A stretch of 64,000 bases of DNA from Phyto melanocephala (GCA_941918925.1 OW799237.1:15791201-15855200); one strand, 5' to 3'; positions 23,831 to 36,988 are shown, counted from the stretch's first letter. The notes: generated by a model from the letters alone, not told the origin. Translations and numbers: made by a program.

Positions 23831-24670
23831 TGATCACTATTTAAATTGTTGATTTATTAGTTCCACTATTTCGACTAAAAATTCTTCAAGGTATCCAGCA
23901 GTTTCAGTATAATTTCCCAAATTTTTCTAATAAGATTTCGCAATTGTAACTTGTTGTTATTTTGTAAAGCGCTTAGTTTTTAATATTCTAAAAAAACATA
24001 TGCAACAGTTGCCATATTTCAGAGTTGCCACTTGCTCCAAAAAAATTACACTTAATGTAAAATGTACCGATACAGTATTTATAAAAAAAAAATCAGATGA
24101 TAGCCTAAGGCATTTTCGTACAAGTATGTATATCCAACGGCGAATTGATAAAACATAGCAACTTTTTAGTGCTCAAGGCAAATATGAGTGAATGGATATT
24201 AATAGGCCTTCTAGTAGTTCATACTAATGCAGACTGTCAATCAATAATACAAATTAAACTTTAACTAATTATATATGTGGGAATTGGTAGAACTGGACGC
24301 TTAACTAGAAGTGGCCACTTGTTTTAGCGACTCTGTGTGCTTAAATACGGACGAGTATTGACATAGTTGTAACGAACGAAATGACTTTAGACGAATTGTG
24401 ACGCGGCAACGAATATTTTTAGAAAAACGGGTAGAATAGGTTTGGACGATGAAGTATAAAGACGTTACTTAAATTTAAAACAATAAATCTTTAATTCATT
24501 AAAATTAAACTAAACGTGTGTTTCATTTTATAAACCTACATATATGGCGCAAATAAGTTTTAACAAAACCGCTAAAAAAACGCCTTAAAATTATTACCAA
24601 TTATTACAAACAGAATTTAGACAAATCCTGAAGTGTTTTTGCAGCTAAACATGTCAACGCATATCTTTGT

Positions 24671-24849
24671 GCATGGCTTGACTATGGCCTGGATGACTTT
24701 TTAATCTAACGTCGTATTGAAGATATCAAAGAAGATGCAAAAAATTTTACATTAAGTGGAAAGGATCCGAGATATCATAAATGACATCTTTAATTTGACA
24801 ATAGATTAAAAAGTGGCCAGGGCAAAAATGAAGCCAAAGTCAAGCCATG
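24671..24849. repeat. Foldback element, about 55-bp gapped arms
   Basis: GCATGGCTTGACT at 24671 is mirrored by AGTCAAGCCATG at 24838-24849, and CTTTTTAATCTA by TAGATTAAAAAG. The right arm carries an extra segment of about 13 bases. The centre, including AGATATC and GATATC, continues the symmetry. This looks like a small MITE; the target duplication is unclear. Confidence 0.6.
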
Positions 24850-26461
24850 AACAACTATATGTGATATAATGAGATCGGACTTTTAATGGCGGCGCAATAT
24901 ATTTAAAAAACAAAAGGTGCTGTATTTTGGGGCGTGACAAAAAAGATTTTTCCTATTTTAGAAACTACATTGGCATATCTTTCATTCTAGGGGGTGACTC
25001 ACGCAACCTTTTTTCAACCCGTCTTAGTGTATATGTGAGCTTAAAAGAGAAAAAAAGTTATTTAGACATGACTAGCCTATCACAAATACAAAATAACATA
25101 CTTAATTTTAATGATCTAAAGTAATTGGTAAGACTGATTTTTGTATACTTCGGAAACTGACAAGTAAAAAAATGACAAATAAAGCAACAATGTTTTTATA
25201 TTTAATTAATGCCTCGTATAACCTATTTAAACTTCTAACGAACGAAGATTTTTTAATAATTTTAAAACACATTTATAATCTTAATCTTATTGCCATGTTT
25301 GCAACTTTAAAAAGTATATGTCTTTTAAAAAACACTGAGAGCTTTTAAAACTAAACAGTTTTTGATTTGTTTGACATTGTCCTTTTATGATGTCCTTTTG
25401 TTTGGTAATAAAGGAAATAAGAGAAGAGAAAAAACCAAAACAAATTTATAACATTTCAAAGACATATAGATGAATATAGAAGAAAAAGCAAGACCAACAG
25501 TTTGTAAAGATATTTCTGTCATTTGTTTTATAAATATATATTTGAAGCACTTTCATTTCTTAACTTATGTGCCCTTAAGCTGTATTTTTGCTGCTTGTAT
25601 TATATTTCTTATAAAAACATCTAAATGTATTATGGCACTCTTAAGATATGTCACTTTCAAGAAATTTTTTAGCAAAAAATATTAAAAAAAAAAATAACTT
25701 GAAAAGAAAGAATTACAATTTTTACACAAAATTACAAAACAAATATAAAGCACAAGATAAAAAAAACTTTATTGTTTATGTACGCTAGGGATCATCAGTA
25801 TCAGCAAATTTTTTCATTTATTTTATACATATTTTTTTTTTACATTTTGATAAAAAATATTTACAATATCGTAGAAATATTTTATTTTAAGAACGCTACT
25901 TGGCCACTTATCCAAACGATGACAAATATCTTTATAAACATTTAAGCAGCAATACAAAACAACAACAACAACAGCAATAATGTCATAAAGAAATAGCATT
26001 AGAGAAATAAGAAACAAATATTTAAACAGTAACAATAGACTATTAAAGTCACGCACACACACATGACAGGGTCCTCTTTACAAACTGCTTGAGTTTTTTT
26101 TATGTTTTTTTTTCGTATGTGTGTCCTTTTTATACATACATAGACACATTCCCTCTTAAGTATGTTTGACCACACTGACCATATAGCATTTTAAGCTGTC
26201 AGTTTTTATTTGATTCCCTCTACAAAAGCATTTTTTATCCACAATTTTTTTGTTAAACAATTTTTCTCCTCACCAGTTTATAGAGAAAAAAAAAAATAAG
26301 ATACTTTTGTAATACAAAAATTGTTAAAATTGTTTTAAAACACTGTGATATGAAACAAGTAGGTAACTCATGTACAAGTTTTATACACAAGTCTACATAC
26401 CATAACAGAATTACATTTTTGTAATAAAAATAAATTGTAGAAATACTATATTGAAAGGCCA
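24850..26461. other. AT-rich stretch without recognised genes
   Basis: Small frames at 24927-25124 and 25470-25685 lack any recognisable motif. The second is hydrophobic but has no supporting context. No repeat ends were identified. Confidence 0.4.
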
Positions 26462-26463
26462 TA

Positions 26464-27328
26464 TGGGCATTTCCATGTCATCGTACGTGACATTTGTAGT
26501 CCTATAGAGTGGAGAAATTTTGGCAAAAGTAAGAGTAACTGAAACAAAATTAGATCTTTATGTTCCATTTAAAGGGTACTTTATTTAAAAAAAAATTAAT
26601 TATATTCGAATCATTGTTGTCTAAAATATTCAGAAACGTACGAAGAAAAATAAGAATATATCCTACGTGACATAAAACTGAAGTAATTTTGGGGTGTATC
26701 TATATACTATATAAAAAAAATCTGCGAATCTCGGAATGTTTTTTTTTTCTTTTTCTAATTTCTTACATTAAACCAAATATTTTGATTTTAAAATCCATCA
26801 TACTTAATTGAAACAATCTTTAAAATAAATTCAATTTTATATTATATCGTTCGTGACATATCGTACGTGACAGATATTTCTCTTATTGTATTCTTAGGTA
26901 AAAAAATTTATATTATGTTAAGAAAAAAAGTTAAATTCTAAACTAGGTGCTCTTGCGACTGTTCAAATAAGAATGACGGAGACAAATAATGTTTTTGCAC
27001 TACGTACGTGACATTAAAATAACATCCCAGGGAAATCGAAAAAATACCACTTATTCGACTCTATATATTCTTTTTTCTTATGGATCTGGTATTCGTTGTT
27101 TTTTACCTTAATTTTAAAGCATATTTACAATTACAATTTATTTTTACAATTTAGTCGCTAAAAAAAATAGTTGATTGCATTTCTTCGAAATAAATCAAAC
27201 AGATAGTCAGATTAAACTGTTGTTATTGCTCTTAAAATAACTTATTAAGCTCTTAATACCTGCGCATAGTAAAATTTGAGTTTTCTTTTATCAATTAGTC
27301 GTGGTTGACATATTCATGGAAATGCCCA
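26464..27328. mobile_element. TA-flanked non-coding element with five CGTACGTGACA repeats
   Basis: Both ends are TGGGCATTTCCATG in inverted orientation (26464-26477 and 27315-27328), flanked by TA on each side, the arrangement of Tc1/mariner-type elements. The interior carries five same-orientation copies of CGTACGTGACAT or one-to-two-base variants, at 26482, 26662, 26848, 26862 and 27003. The interior has no open frame of note, so the element is non-autonomous. Regular copies of a short motif inside the ends could be transposase-binding sites; that is inference. Confidence 0.7.
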
Positions 27329-27734
27329 TATACCAAATTTAAAAACCTTTCAAATTTTTTTATTTTTTTTTCATTTTAAGTTATTTATTGAGCATCACAT
27401 TAGTGCCTATAAAATACATTTAAATGAAATTGTAATCATTGTGATATAATCAGCGATTTGTGGACCATAGAATCCTTTTGCAACGAACTTAAAACTGGCT
27501 TGATAAAAAATATTCCGAGTAGGGGTGACCAAACTAGCTTTGACAATAAGAGAGATACTACTCCACGTTTTTGCAAGCTACTTTCTTCTGCCTTTAAATT
27601 CGATAATCGCAATAAGCAGTAGGTAATTCTGCCTAAAAGATCATGCGTTGAGCACTATAATAGCCGTTGGATTTGAGTTGAACAGTCTGTGATAAGGAGA
27701 CCTCTGAAATAAATACACTTTATCATAGCTCTAT

Positions 27735-28550
27735 ATAGAGTGCGCTGATATGTAAGGGTGTGCCGCCAAAGCAAATAAGATAAATTTACAGCAATGCAAG
27801 CTATAGCATATAACAACAGTCAACCTATACGTGTAGAGAAAGGAGTACAACTGGGTAGAACACTAGCACCCCTGCCTTTTAGTATTCTAATCAATAGTAT
27901 AACGGTAAAGGCTGCAACAGGGGCAATACTTAGTTCCTAATTAGTCGTTTAGAAGACCGAGTGAACACACAATATTGAGTCGAAATTACTACCAACCGAA
28001 GCAGAAGCGGCTAAGTCTCATTGTGGACTAGTCAGTATTATGCTGGTCTGCTAATTTGGGGGTTGTGGGTTAGATTCCCACCAGAGACTCAGAACTGGGC
28101 AGCTTATCTTTATCTTCTATTCTCTTTCTATGCTAACTTTTCTATTCATATGGAGCGCACAACAAGCCAATTGGGCATAAGTGTAAACTTGTCGTGAGTT
28201 TGGGCATTTAGTGCCCCTCCTTTGCAACCTAGCCTAGTCCATGTTAATATCCTCAAAAGGGAAGCAATTAAAAATCAACACCAATTGCAACAGAATTTTA
28301 CAACTCGCAGAAATGAATGGAAATAAGCGCAGCTATTAAGCTTCTTAGCAAGCTGAATTACAATAAATAGAGGCTTCAGTGGAGATGTCGTCAAACGTGT
28401 CGCACAAAACTTTGTTTGTTTAATTAATGTGCTATGGCTGTGAATCATGGAATTTATCCCCCCATAATCTCAACGTCAAACAAGTATTTACTAACTGCTG
28501 TTTATGAAGAACTTATCATATTTTTCTTGGCCTGCAACTATAAGTTAAGG
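27735..28550 (+). pseudogene. Non-LTR reverse transcriptase relic split by a SINE
   Basis: Near 27835 the plus strand encodes VEKGVQLGRTLAPLPFSILI, which resembles the GxPQGSPLSPLLF motif of reverse transcriptases. After the SINE at 28015-28238, about 28420-28550 encodes LMCYGCESWNLSPHNLN and RTYHIFLGLQL. These resemble the thumb-region pattern YGCETW...LRxIxxIxWP of some LINE families. Frames are broken by stops. The catalytic YADD region cannot be seen between them. The clade is undetermined. Confidence 0.5.
28015..28238 (+). mobile_element. tRNA-headed SINE (tail type 2)
   Basis: The head has TATGCTGGTCTGCTAATTTG and a good B-box-like GGTTAGATTCCCACC, then AGAGACTCAGAACTGGG. The tail from GCGCACAACAAGCCAATTGG through TTTAGTGCCCCTCC to CAACCTAGCCTAG is shared with 11741-11826. 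The head matches the SINEs at 16262 and 41623-41826, whose tails differ, so head and tail are exchanged between subfamilies. It is inserted in the LINE relic. Confidence 0.7.
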
Positions 28551-28672
28551 TTAGGTTAGGCCCGGCAGCTGCCCGAAGGCATAGCTCACTTGGGTCCTCC
28601 GAGGGTCCCGTTGTGATACTATAGGCACCAACGCCAGTTCGTCTACGTCCCCTGGCGGTTTCGCTGGTGATT
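28547..28672 (-). mobile_element. SINE-related mosaic with AACCTAACC end
   Basis: On the minus strand the order is AGTATCACAACGGGACCCT, GGACCCAAGTGAGCT, GGGCAGCTGCC and CCTAACCTAACC. The middle and tail match the type-1 SINE at 41623-41826 (TATCACAAAGGGATC, GGACCCAAGTGAGCT, AACCTAACC). The 5' part (GACGAACTGGCGTTGGTGCC) does not match the tRNA-like head of the others, so this is another head or a truncated copy. Confidence 0.55.
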
Positions 28673-28689
28673 ACTTAATCATAACAATG

Positions 28690-31600
28690 ACAACATTTAT
28701 GAAACCTTAACGCTGTTGTTGCATAAACAAACTTAAGAACAAAAGCATAAACATTTAAAGTAACAAAAAAAAAAGAAATCAAAGATATAAATCAACAGAG
28801 TGGAAAAAGGAGCAAAGAAGAAAAAAACAAATTAGATACAATAACTAAAAAAAGTAACCCAAACCATTTAAACTAAATTTTGAAATACATTTTAGGGACT
28901 ATTTCTAGGGACTAAAAACATATGTGTTAATTTAAATATATTTATAAAGATTATTATTACACAATTTACTGAAACCCAATACAGGCTTGTTTGTTTGTTT
29001 GCTTTTTATATTACAAACTTTTAACAAAGTATCTTAAGCATATATCCTGTCAACCTTTTATTTCCTCTCTTCCAGCCTTTCCTACCAGAAAAAAGGTCAT
29101 CATAAACAGCAATGAAAACTCTTTTTATGATACAACATTTTGGTTTTATATTTTATAAAATTTAATTTTATATTTCCGCTAATGGTAATGGAGACTTCCG
29201 TTAAATTTCTATAGCCTTACAGTTAGCAGCAACATAAAAACCTAAGCTGTAATCTGGCACATTTAAATAAATTATTTTGCCATTGAAATAACTTAAGCAC
29301 GATTTTAAATGGCTCACAGTAGTTACGACAGAATGTAACAGAAATTTTTAATGTAAATATTTTGTAAATAACTAAAATATTCTTGAAATTCACGTAATTT
29401 GTGCCAGTGAAAACTATTCAACTGTTAAGAGCTCCATTCAATGCTCGCAGTAATTATTTGATTTGAATTTTTCATAAATTCCGCATAGATTCTTGTTCAA
29501 GTAATAAATAAACAACTAAAATATCAAGGTTTTCTCAACCTTTTAATTGCTCCAATGGACTGCTGTTTGAGTGATGAAATGTTTTTTATTTTATTTTTAT
29601 TGCACTCTACAGAGCGGTGGGTGGTAGAGTAGAGTTAAGAGGATTTAGAGCAGTTTATATAAATGTTAGTTTTTTTTAAGAATTTTAACAAATTTTTTAT
29701 CTCTTTTATGTAACTACTGACTTAACTAATCGATTGTAAGTAGACTAGAAAGTTGTAGAAATTATGTTTAAAGAGAAGCAAAAGGATCGAGATCATGACA
29801 AACTTTGAGAAATTTTTCCCCAACGCACGTGATCTGAGAACCAAATCTTTTAATATGATCAGATAATAAAGATCCCAAGAAACGTAGGGAAGTCGAGAAA
29901 GTAATATAATCATAGAAAAAGATAAAGCTGTGAAGTGAGAAAGAGGCAGAAACAGAAGTACGGTTATGGCAGAAAAAAATCTTAGAAAAGGGGAATAGAA
30001 TGAAGAGAATAAATGACAAAAGCATTTAGGGTACAAAAGAGAAATATAAAGAGAAAAATTAATAATGATGAAAATAAACTATGGGAATTCAAAAAAAGAG
30101 GAAAGGAAAGCAAGGATATTAATAAATGGCAAATAAAGAATGCCAGAAAGGAAGCAGGTTGAAATCAGTAGAACATTTCCTAAAGACTATTTATAAAAAA
30201 AGTTCCAATAAATTATTTATTTGTACTGTATTATCTAATCTGTGTCTACTGATTATTTAATTTTTTTGTTTTTTATCGAAAAACTCAAATACCAATTGTT
30301 GTTGTGATTCCAAGTTCTTATTCTCTACTTATCTCAAGTTCAAATTTGCATTCAGTTTGAATTTTATTGTTTTTATTTATTTTTTTTTTGTTAAATATAT
30401 TACTCAAAGTGCATCAATTGCTTTGGCCCCAAATGATTTTCTGATTTACGTTTAAATAACACGCAAAGCAACTTGTCTTCTACTTACTAAACTAACCGGA
30501 ATGAACTTTAAATGAAACTGAACACTTTAGATTAAACTGAGATTTACTTAACAGTTCATACTGTGCTTTAAAGGTCTAATTTAGTAATTTTGACAGGTTT
30601 ATGTATTGAAGTTGCTGATGGCTGATTAAAGGTAGTTGCACAGTTAAGAAAAAAGTAAGTTAAGTGGTTACTTACTAACACACGATTTGGAATTGATTTT
30701 GTGTAAATAAAAGAATTGTTTAATGAAAGAAAAAAGGATTAAGAAAGTGATAAGAGAAGGCTTAACAGATTTTGAAAATCTTATTTAAGATATAAAAATA
30801 TTTCTTCTTTAGAAATTTACATCCAACTTAAATTCTTGACTTTTATTTTTACTCTTACATTCAATATCGTACAGATATGAATAGCTGTCTAAGTTTATCA
30901 CTCCCCTGTTTCCTTAGCAATCATACAAACTACAATTCTCTACGCAAATGTTTGTTTTGTATACAAATATTAAAAAGAAAATAAATAAGTAAAGACAGAA
31001 TTATAATTGCAAATTATTGCTATTGAGAATGTGAAAGCTTAATTTTTTTCCAACAATATAGTTTTGGCCTCCTGCTCTATTATGCAAACAGCTGTGGTCT
31101 CACGCATCACATTTTTTTTCTTCCTTTTTTTTTGCTTGTAGTCTGCCAGTGCTGCTGGCCAAGTTGAAGTAAAAGAGGTGCTATTATTTATAGAATCACA
31201 ATACCTTATTTAGATAAACAAACAACCAGGTGAATTGACAAAAAATAAAAATTGCTGCAACATCGCCAATAGCACTAGCAGCAAAAAGCATATTAGAATC
31301 AATTTACCATATAAAGGTAAACTGGCAGCTTTGCAAGGAAGGAGCAACTAAAGCAAATAGCTAAAAAACAAACTGAAAGACAATTCTGACTATTTAGCCA
31401 GCATGGAGTTGGTAGAAAGTAGTTGGAAAAACACCTTAACAAAAAGCTAAATACATATAAATTTATTCATGAATATATTCTTCTTTAAAGCCAACAAATT
31501 AAGGCATTTAAAGAGGTTAAAGCAAAAACAATCAAAGCAACAACAAAAACAATTTATTCCAAAGAGCGAAATAAGAAATAATTGCATGGTAATGAGTATG

Positions 31601-32832
31601 AAGTGAACAATAAATGAAAAGAAAAATTCAACTACTCTGTGACTTTGGCACAGATTAAGTTAAAGGCATTTAGTCATTCAATTCATTGCGAAAGAAATAA
31701 GAAAAATTGAGTCAATTTAAATATTTAATCAAAAGCTATTGAAAATTGTATTCTTTTGATTTCTTTTGTTATTTGAAGAAAGAAAAAGGAGCATATGACG
31801 TTTGCCTCTTTGTTTTTGGTTCACTTATTGTTATAAATATGAAATGAAAATATAATTTTATTTATTATGTCTACAGATTATTAACGAAATGTCGTAGGCA
31901 GTTGGGCACAGAAAAAGAGGAATCTACAATTTATATTGATGAAATAATAAAATTATAATGTCCTTATTAATAAGGAAATAAAGGCTTCTTTCTAAATAAA
32001 GTATATATACAATGCGAAAGAACTAGAACATGACCTTAGCTCTTCATAAAGAAAATTATGTTCTTAAAATGAAAGCTCAACGGCAATTTCATAAGTATAA
32101 AGCGCAGGCCTTTCAAATTTGTAATTTGCTATAAAGAAAAATGGAAAAAAAAATTTCAAACATTCTGCTCTATTGGCCAGGTTGAATGTTGATTTTTAAT
32201 AATGAAACACGATATCAGTAAAATGAACACCATGGCTGATCCGACAGTACTCCATTCGACCAACACAGTACATTTTTGGTTTGCTTCGGCATAAATTTCT
32301 CGAAAGGCAACTACGAATTTGTGTCTTTCACTGTCTATCAATAACTAAAGTAACAGACTAATGAAAATAGCTTAACCTTAATATAACCAGCAGCATAACT
32401 GGGTATGTTTTTCATTTTAAAATCTCAATATCTTAGAACATTGCTATTACATCGAAATGAAATTTACTGGTATCAAAAAAAAAAAAGTGTTTAAGGCTAC
32501 ATTCTAATGTTTGAGTTGAATCGGATAACTTGGGATAATGGCCACATTTCGATTTAAACCTCTTACATCAACAGCTACCTACCCTGGTATACACATATAG
32601 GCAGATGCATGATAATATTTTGATAATGCATAGTTATTGCAATAGATTTTTTGATTTTATAAAGAAATCAGTTAATTAATTAAAAATGGAGAACTCAATA
32701 ATTTTTACTTATTTAAAAATAATTTGCTACAACTTTTTATTAGAGCATTTCAATGTTATGTGCTTTAAACAAGAATCTTTTGAATAATTTTCGGGCCCTC
32801 CCTCTTGGGCGATGTTTAACACATATAAAAAA
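28690..32832. other. Long stretch without recognised genes
   Basis: Over 4 kb of A+T-rich DNA. It includes a purine-rich stretch on the plus strand at about 29750-30170, whose complement yields spurious overlapping open frames (29722-30036, 29768-30025). I identified no repeat ends, RNA gene or supported coding region. Host introns or enhancers cannot be excluded. Confidence 0.4.
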
Positions 32833-33021
32833 TTAAATTAATATTTTTAGTCTGCCAGTAACATCATAATCTTTCTCGGCTTCTACTACGTCATCAAATG
32901 CCGACAAAGGATCAACTATTAGAGCTTTAATGGCTTTTTGTTTTGATTTAACATTACCAAGTTCATACAGTATTATATATGAAGGTGGCGGCACTACAGT
33001 AATTGAAGCCCAATCAACGAA
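32833..33021 (-). other. Unrecognised open peptide of 62 codons without ATG
   Basis: On the minus strand a frame is open from 33021 to the TAA at 32835-32833. Its composition is unlike the surrounding low-complexity frames. It includes VVPPPSYIILYELG and, further on, PLSAFDDVVEAEKDYDV. It has no start codon, so it would have to be an exon, a gene fragment or a chance frame. The DNA here is also less A+T-rich than the flanks. I do not recognise the family, and no confident splice sites were established. Confidence 0.3.
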
Positions 33022-34442
33022 TCATGACTTTTGAGTGTCATGTTTACTGCACTAAACAATGACATACAGGAGGCAATTTTCTATATAATGCTGGGTCTTC
33101 GCGTGGCAATTTTTATTACTAAGCATAAGCAAGAATGCCGGCAGGATAACGGTAATTTATTGTTAAAGTATGTCCATTTTTTTTTTTGGGTAGAGAACAA
33201 GACACAAGTAGTTTAGGTATAAAATTTAATATTTTTGTTTGAATTTTTAGAGTTTTTTTTTTGAATATCTCACTCTAAGTTTTTTTTATCAGGTAAAATT
33301 ATGCTAAGTTTTCTTTGTTTCAGAAATGAACAACAAAAAAATTCAAAAATAAAAAAGAAATGAAATTGACAGCTATTGCGGCAATAATCGCCCAAGCAAT
33401 CAGAAGAACAATGATTATAAATGAATGAATAAATTGATATATTTATATGGCAATTTTTGGGGCAAAAGTCTCGCAGTTCAGTTATAGCCACTGTTCTCAA
33501 AAACTCAGGCTATTAAATTTCTTGTTATGAGGCACATGATCAGCGGAAGAATTGACTTAGGTATTTTGAAAGGTATAAAGTAAACTCCAAGCCTAGTTTG
33601 GAAAAACTTCAAACAAACCAACCAACGAACTGTGTTGAATGATAGCGACATGTCACGACATCCAGGGATGTAAATAGATCAGTCACTAAACAGCAGGTCT
33701 CTGTTTCTGTAATAACAGCCAAGATGAGATACTTAAAGAGACCTCAACAGCAACTAGTCTACAATAATTTCTAGTAGGTTACTGATGCACGTGGTACTTG
33801 ATGTGCCGCGAGATCCCTCCTAATTTTTAACTTATTGAAGGCAAGGTTATTAATAATATCAAGATAACATGTCTCCGAGGGATTCATGTACAGAATATTT
33901 TAAAAATAATGAAATTCTTGAATGTTACCTATTTTTCAGGCTTATTTTGTAAAAAAATCATACGCTGACTTATCAAGACCTTAATTCTACGTTGCTCTTT
34001 ACATAAATTACATACGTAAATAAGAGAAGCATCCACATTCACAATATTGTTAAGGAAAACCAAAGACTAAATATTTTTTTTCGCTCATAATAATGTCACA
34101 CAGATATAGGACTTTGTAAGTCTGAATGTTTGCTCAATTAATAGGCTAAAAACAGTTTAACTTTACATTTTCATTAATCAAAACTAATCGAGCCCGAGAT
34201 CTGTTTCTTAATAAATTTCTTTATTATTATTATGGTCAATATTTCGCCAACCAACGACTGGCATCTTCAAGACCAACAACAACTTAATTGTAATACTTTT
34301 AATATTGCACTGATTGCACTGAAAAACTTTTTATACAAATTGCAGCATACCCAGGTATGCTAAACAACTTAAAAAATTCGTAAACAATTTGTCATTTTTC
34401 AAATGTTCGCTGACAGCTCATAACAGAATGATAACACATACC
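33022..34442. other. Stretch without recognised genes
   Basis: A+T-rich, with short frames that have no motif. At about 34240-34275 (minus strand) there is a TTGAAGATGCCA...TGGCGAAATATTG stem motif like that near 21150. Confidence 0.4.
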
Positions 34443-34555
34443 CCCATACCTAAACAAGAGCGTTGGAGTTTTACATGTGTTTTGTTTTTGTTACAATAAC
34501 AAAATACATGCAAAATTGCAACGCTTGACGCTCAACGCTCTTTTTAAGGTATGGG
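34443..34555. repeat. 113-bp foldback element
   Basis: CCCATACC at the left is mirrored by GGTATGGG at the right, then AAGAGCGTTG by CAACGCTCTT, and further in GTTTTGTTTTTGTTAC by a matching stretch with one or two changes. The right arm carries about 14 extra bases (TGCAACGCTTGACG). It has the structure of a tiny MITE. Confidence 0.6.
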
Positions 34556-36460
34556 CCATAGTGCCTTGTTTAAAATGCTTCTTTCTTGAGTTTTCCATGT
34601 TTCCGGATGCCTAGTTATTGCAGCGCAGACAACACACTGTCAAAATTTTACTCTAAAAATATTCTTCCACGCGGTCGTTATTTGCTGAAATACACAGACA
34701 CACACAACAGACACAACTTTACCCAAAGTAAAGATATCATGGACCATGTCACTTTAAGACAAGAAATTTGAGTTAGCCGATAATATTTCTGGTTTGCATA
34801 TTGTGTTAAATGGTACTGATTTTAGTGCTACCGCTACTAGTAACATAGAGTAGTTTTGACAGTATTCCGATGTAATAGGTTTGTGTTGGACCATAGCTTT
34901 AGGACATAGTTTTGATTAAGTTCAATTTAAAAATGTTGGTGTTTTTGGAGCACTTCTCATCTCTTATGCAGCATATTTCATACTAATGCATAGACAACAA
35001 GCTGACAAAAAACTTTATGACTCGTTTTCAGAATCAGGTTACAATGGTGGTCTATGGAATGATACAGGTGTCCATATTTTGCCACATGTCTCTACTTAGA
35101 GACGTATATTTCGACTTTTTCAAGGTTACGATTAATGGAAAGGCTTGCATTTCTCCAAAAGCAGTTTTAGCTGATTCTTGTTCTGATTTAATACTATTAC
35201 ATTATTTGATGTTTGAGTACTCAAGAGTTTTATTTTTTAAGTTCGAACGAAACCCAAATAAAAAACATCACGAATGCTGATGAAATATGCAGCGCTGCAC
35301 ATCAAATACATATTCCAGTTTACTGACTTCATATTTTACAATACACTCTCCGCTTTGGTGTCGCAAGTTAGCGATTAAATTTTGCTTAAAACCGTTCAAA
35401 CCATATTTGGTTTTCTGTCTTGATAAAGCTTTACAAATCTTGTGGCTACAGTAATTTCTTTAGCTACTACTATCGCATTGGACATTTGTCAGGCATGATC
35501 CAAGTCTGCTAAATACCAACATAGAGAATAACGGGTAAGAAAATATGTATTCTATGCTGCCAGTGTCTAAATATGATTGAAAGATTTGATTTGTAACAGT
35601 CAAACTAAAATTATATGGACGTTAAAGATTTCTACTAGTTTGTGGTACATCAAATTGGATCTTGTTACCTTTGTTAAAGTTGGATTGGTTTCAGATATTG
35701 TTTGATAATTTAGAAATATTAATTTGAATAGTGCCACAGCGGTTAACGCTGGTATCAAATTTAGTAGTTGTGAGCAGTCACTACGCTGTGTATTTGGCTT
35801 GTAAGGACGTTATTGCTGCAAGACTTTTGTCTAGATTATTTTTTCATTATTGGCGATCTTATTTTATACTTTGTTCAAAAATACTGCTATTGTGTCAATA
35901 CCCTACTGCAACATACATATATAGATTAACCCCCCTGTTCACATATATTAAGTGTGTACACTTTACGATTCGATTGTAAGTTCGATTGTGTATATTGATT
36001 TATAAATTAACTGACCATACACACTCTTATCCAAAGACCAATTGCATTTTGATTTGATTTAATTTTTTTCTTTTTTTTTTTTGCTTAAATGCTCGGCCAC
36101 GATAAATAAAATATTAAAATATTAAACAATAATACAAAAAGCTTAAAAAAATACAATAAAATCATGCAGAAATCTGAAATAAAATTGGATCATAGCCTTA
36201 ATAAATTACAATGAGTTTACATACGCTGCACATGAGAATGAATATGAAATTAAATATTGAAACTGAAGTATTCGTACACAAAGAACAAAAAATGCGAAAC
36301 AATGATTGGGAGTATGGTACTGCCAAAGGGGGGAAACTCCAAATCGGAACAAAATGCAATTAGCAATGAAACATGTGAAAACAAATTTGTACTTTATAAA
36401 TGGATTCTGAACATAAAGCGGATGCAATAAGTTGAAATGAACGATGGGAGGTTAATTGTT
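34556..36460. other. Stretch with short unassigned open frames
   Basis: A frame open from 34920 to 35099 (plus) encodes a peptide with the hydrophobic GVFGALLISYAAYF. An overlapping 87-codon frame runs 35017-35280, and another lies at 35731-35979. Hydrophobic character alone is weak in A+T-rich DNA, and no family was recognised. No repeat ends were seen. Confidence 0.35.
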
Positions 36461-36912
36461 TTAACCTTCTGTCAGTGCATAGGGGTCAAATTGACCCCAG
36501 TCTTTGTAAAAGTGATTTAATAAGGTTTTACACCAACTTACTATACCAAGCAACTAGATAAGCCTCAACTAATGTTTAACTCACACATTGCAAAAAAAAT
36601 AATCGAAAAAACATTATAAATGACTAAGCTACGACAGTTTTAAGCAAGTCAAGCATATTTTGGTGCATTGGGGTTAATCTGACCCCAATTATTTTGCTAT
36701 GCATTTTGTATTTAGTTTTAAATTTCTTTGTGTTTTAGGGGATTTCCCGTGTAACAATATATTGAAGTTCTTTCTTTTTCAAATGCAAAAATTGAAAATA
36801 GAAAACATTCAGTGTTTTCTATTCAACACATATGAATAGAGGTGTTTTTATTATAAATTTATTTGTCTGTAATAATTATAAATATATTCACATAAATAAC
36901 TATTATTATAAG

Positions 36913-36988
36913 GTGAGTATATATATTTTTTTGGTTACTTTATGTAGTGTAATTTTCTATGCATATAATAATTTGTTTTGTTATTTAG
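36913..36988 (+). other. Probable intron in the piggyBac 5' leader
   Basis: AG|GTGAGT at 36911-36918 is a consensus donor. A T-rich tract ends in TTATTTAG at 36981-36988, immediately before the transposase ATG at 36989. The 76-base span fits a typical short fly intron. It would remove only leader sequence, so the protein is the same whether or not splicing occurs. Confidence 0.5.

Noticed and set aside
29722..30036. Overlapping minus-strand frames of 104 and 85 codons
   Set aside because: They are opposite a purine-rich stretch of DNA, which keeps several frames open by chance, and have no motif.
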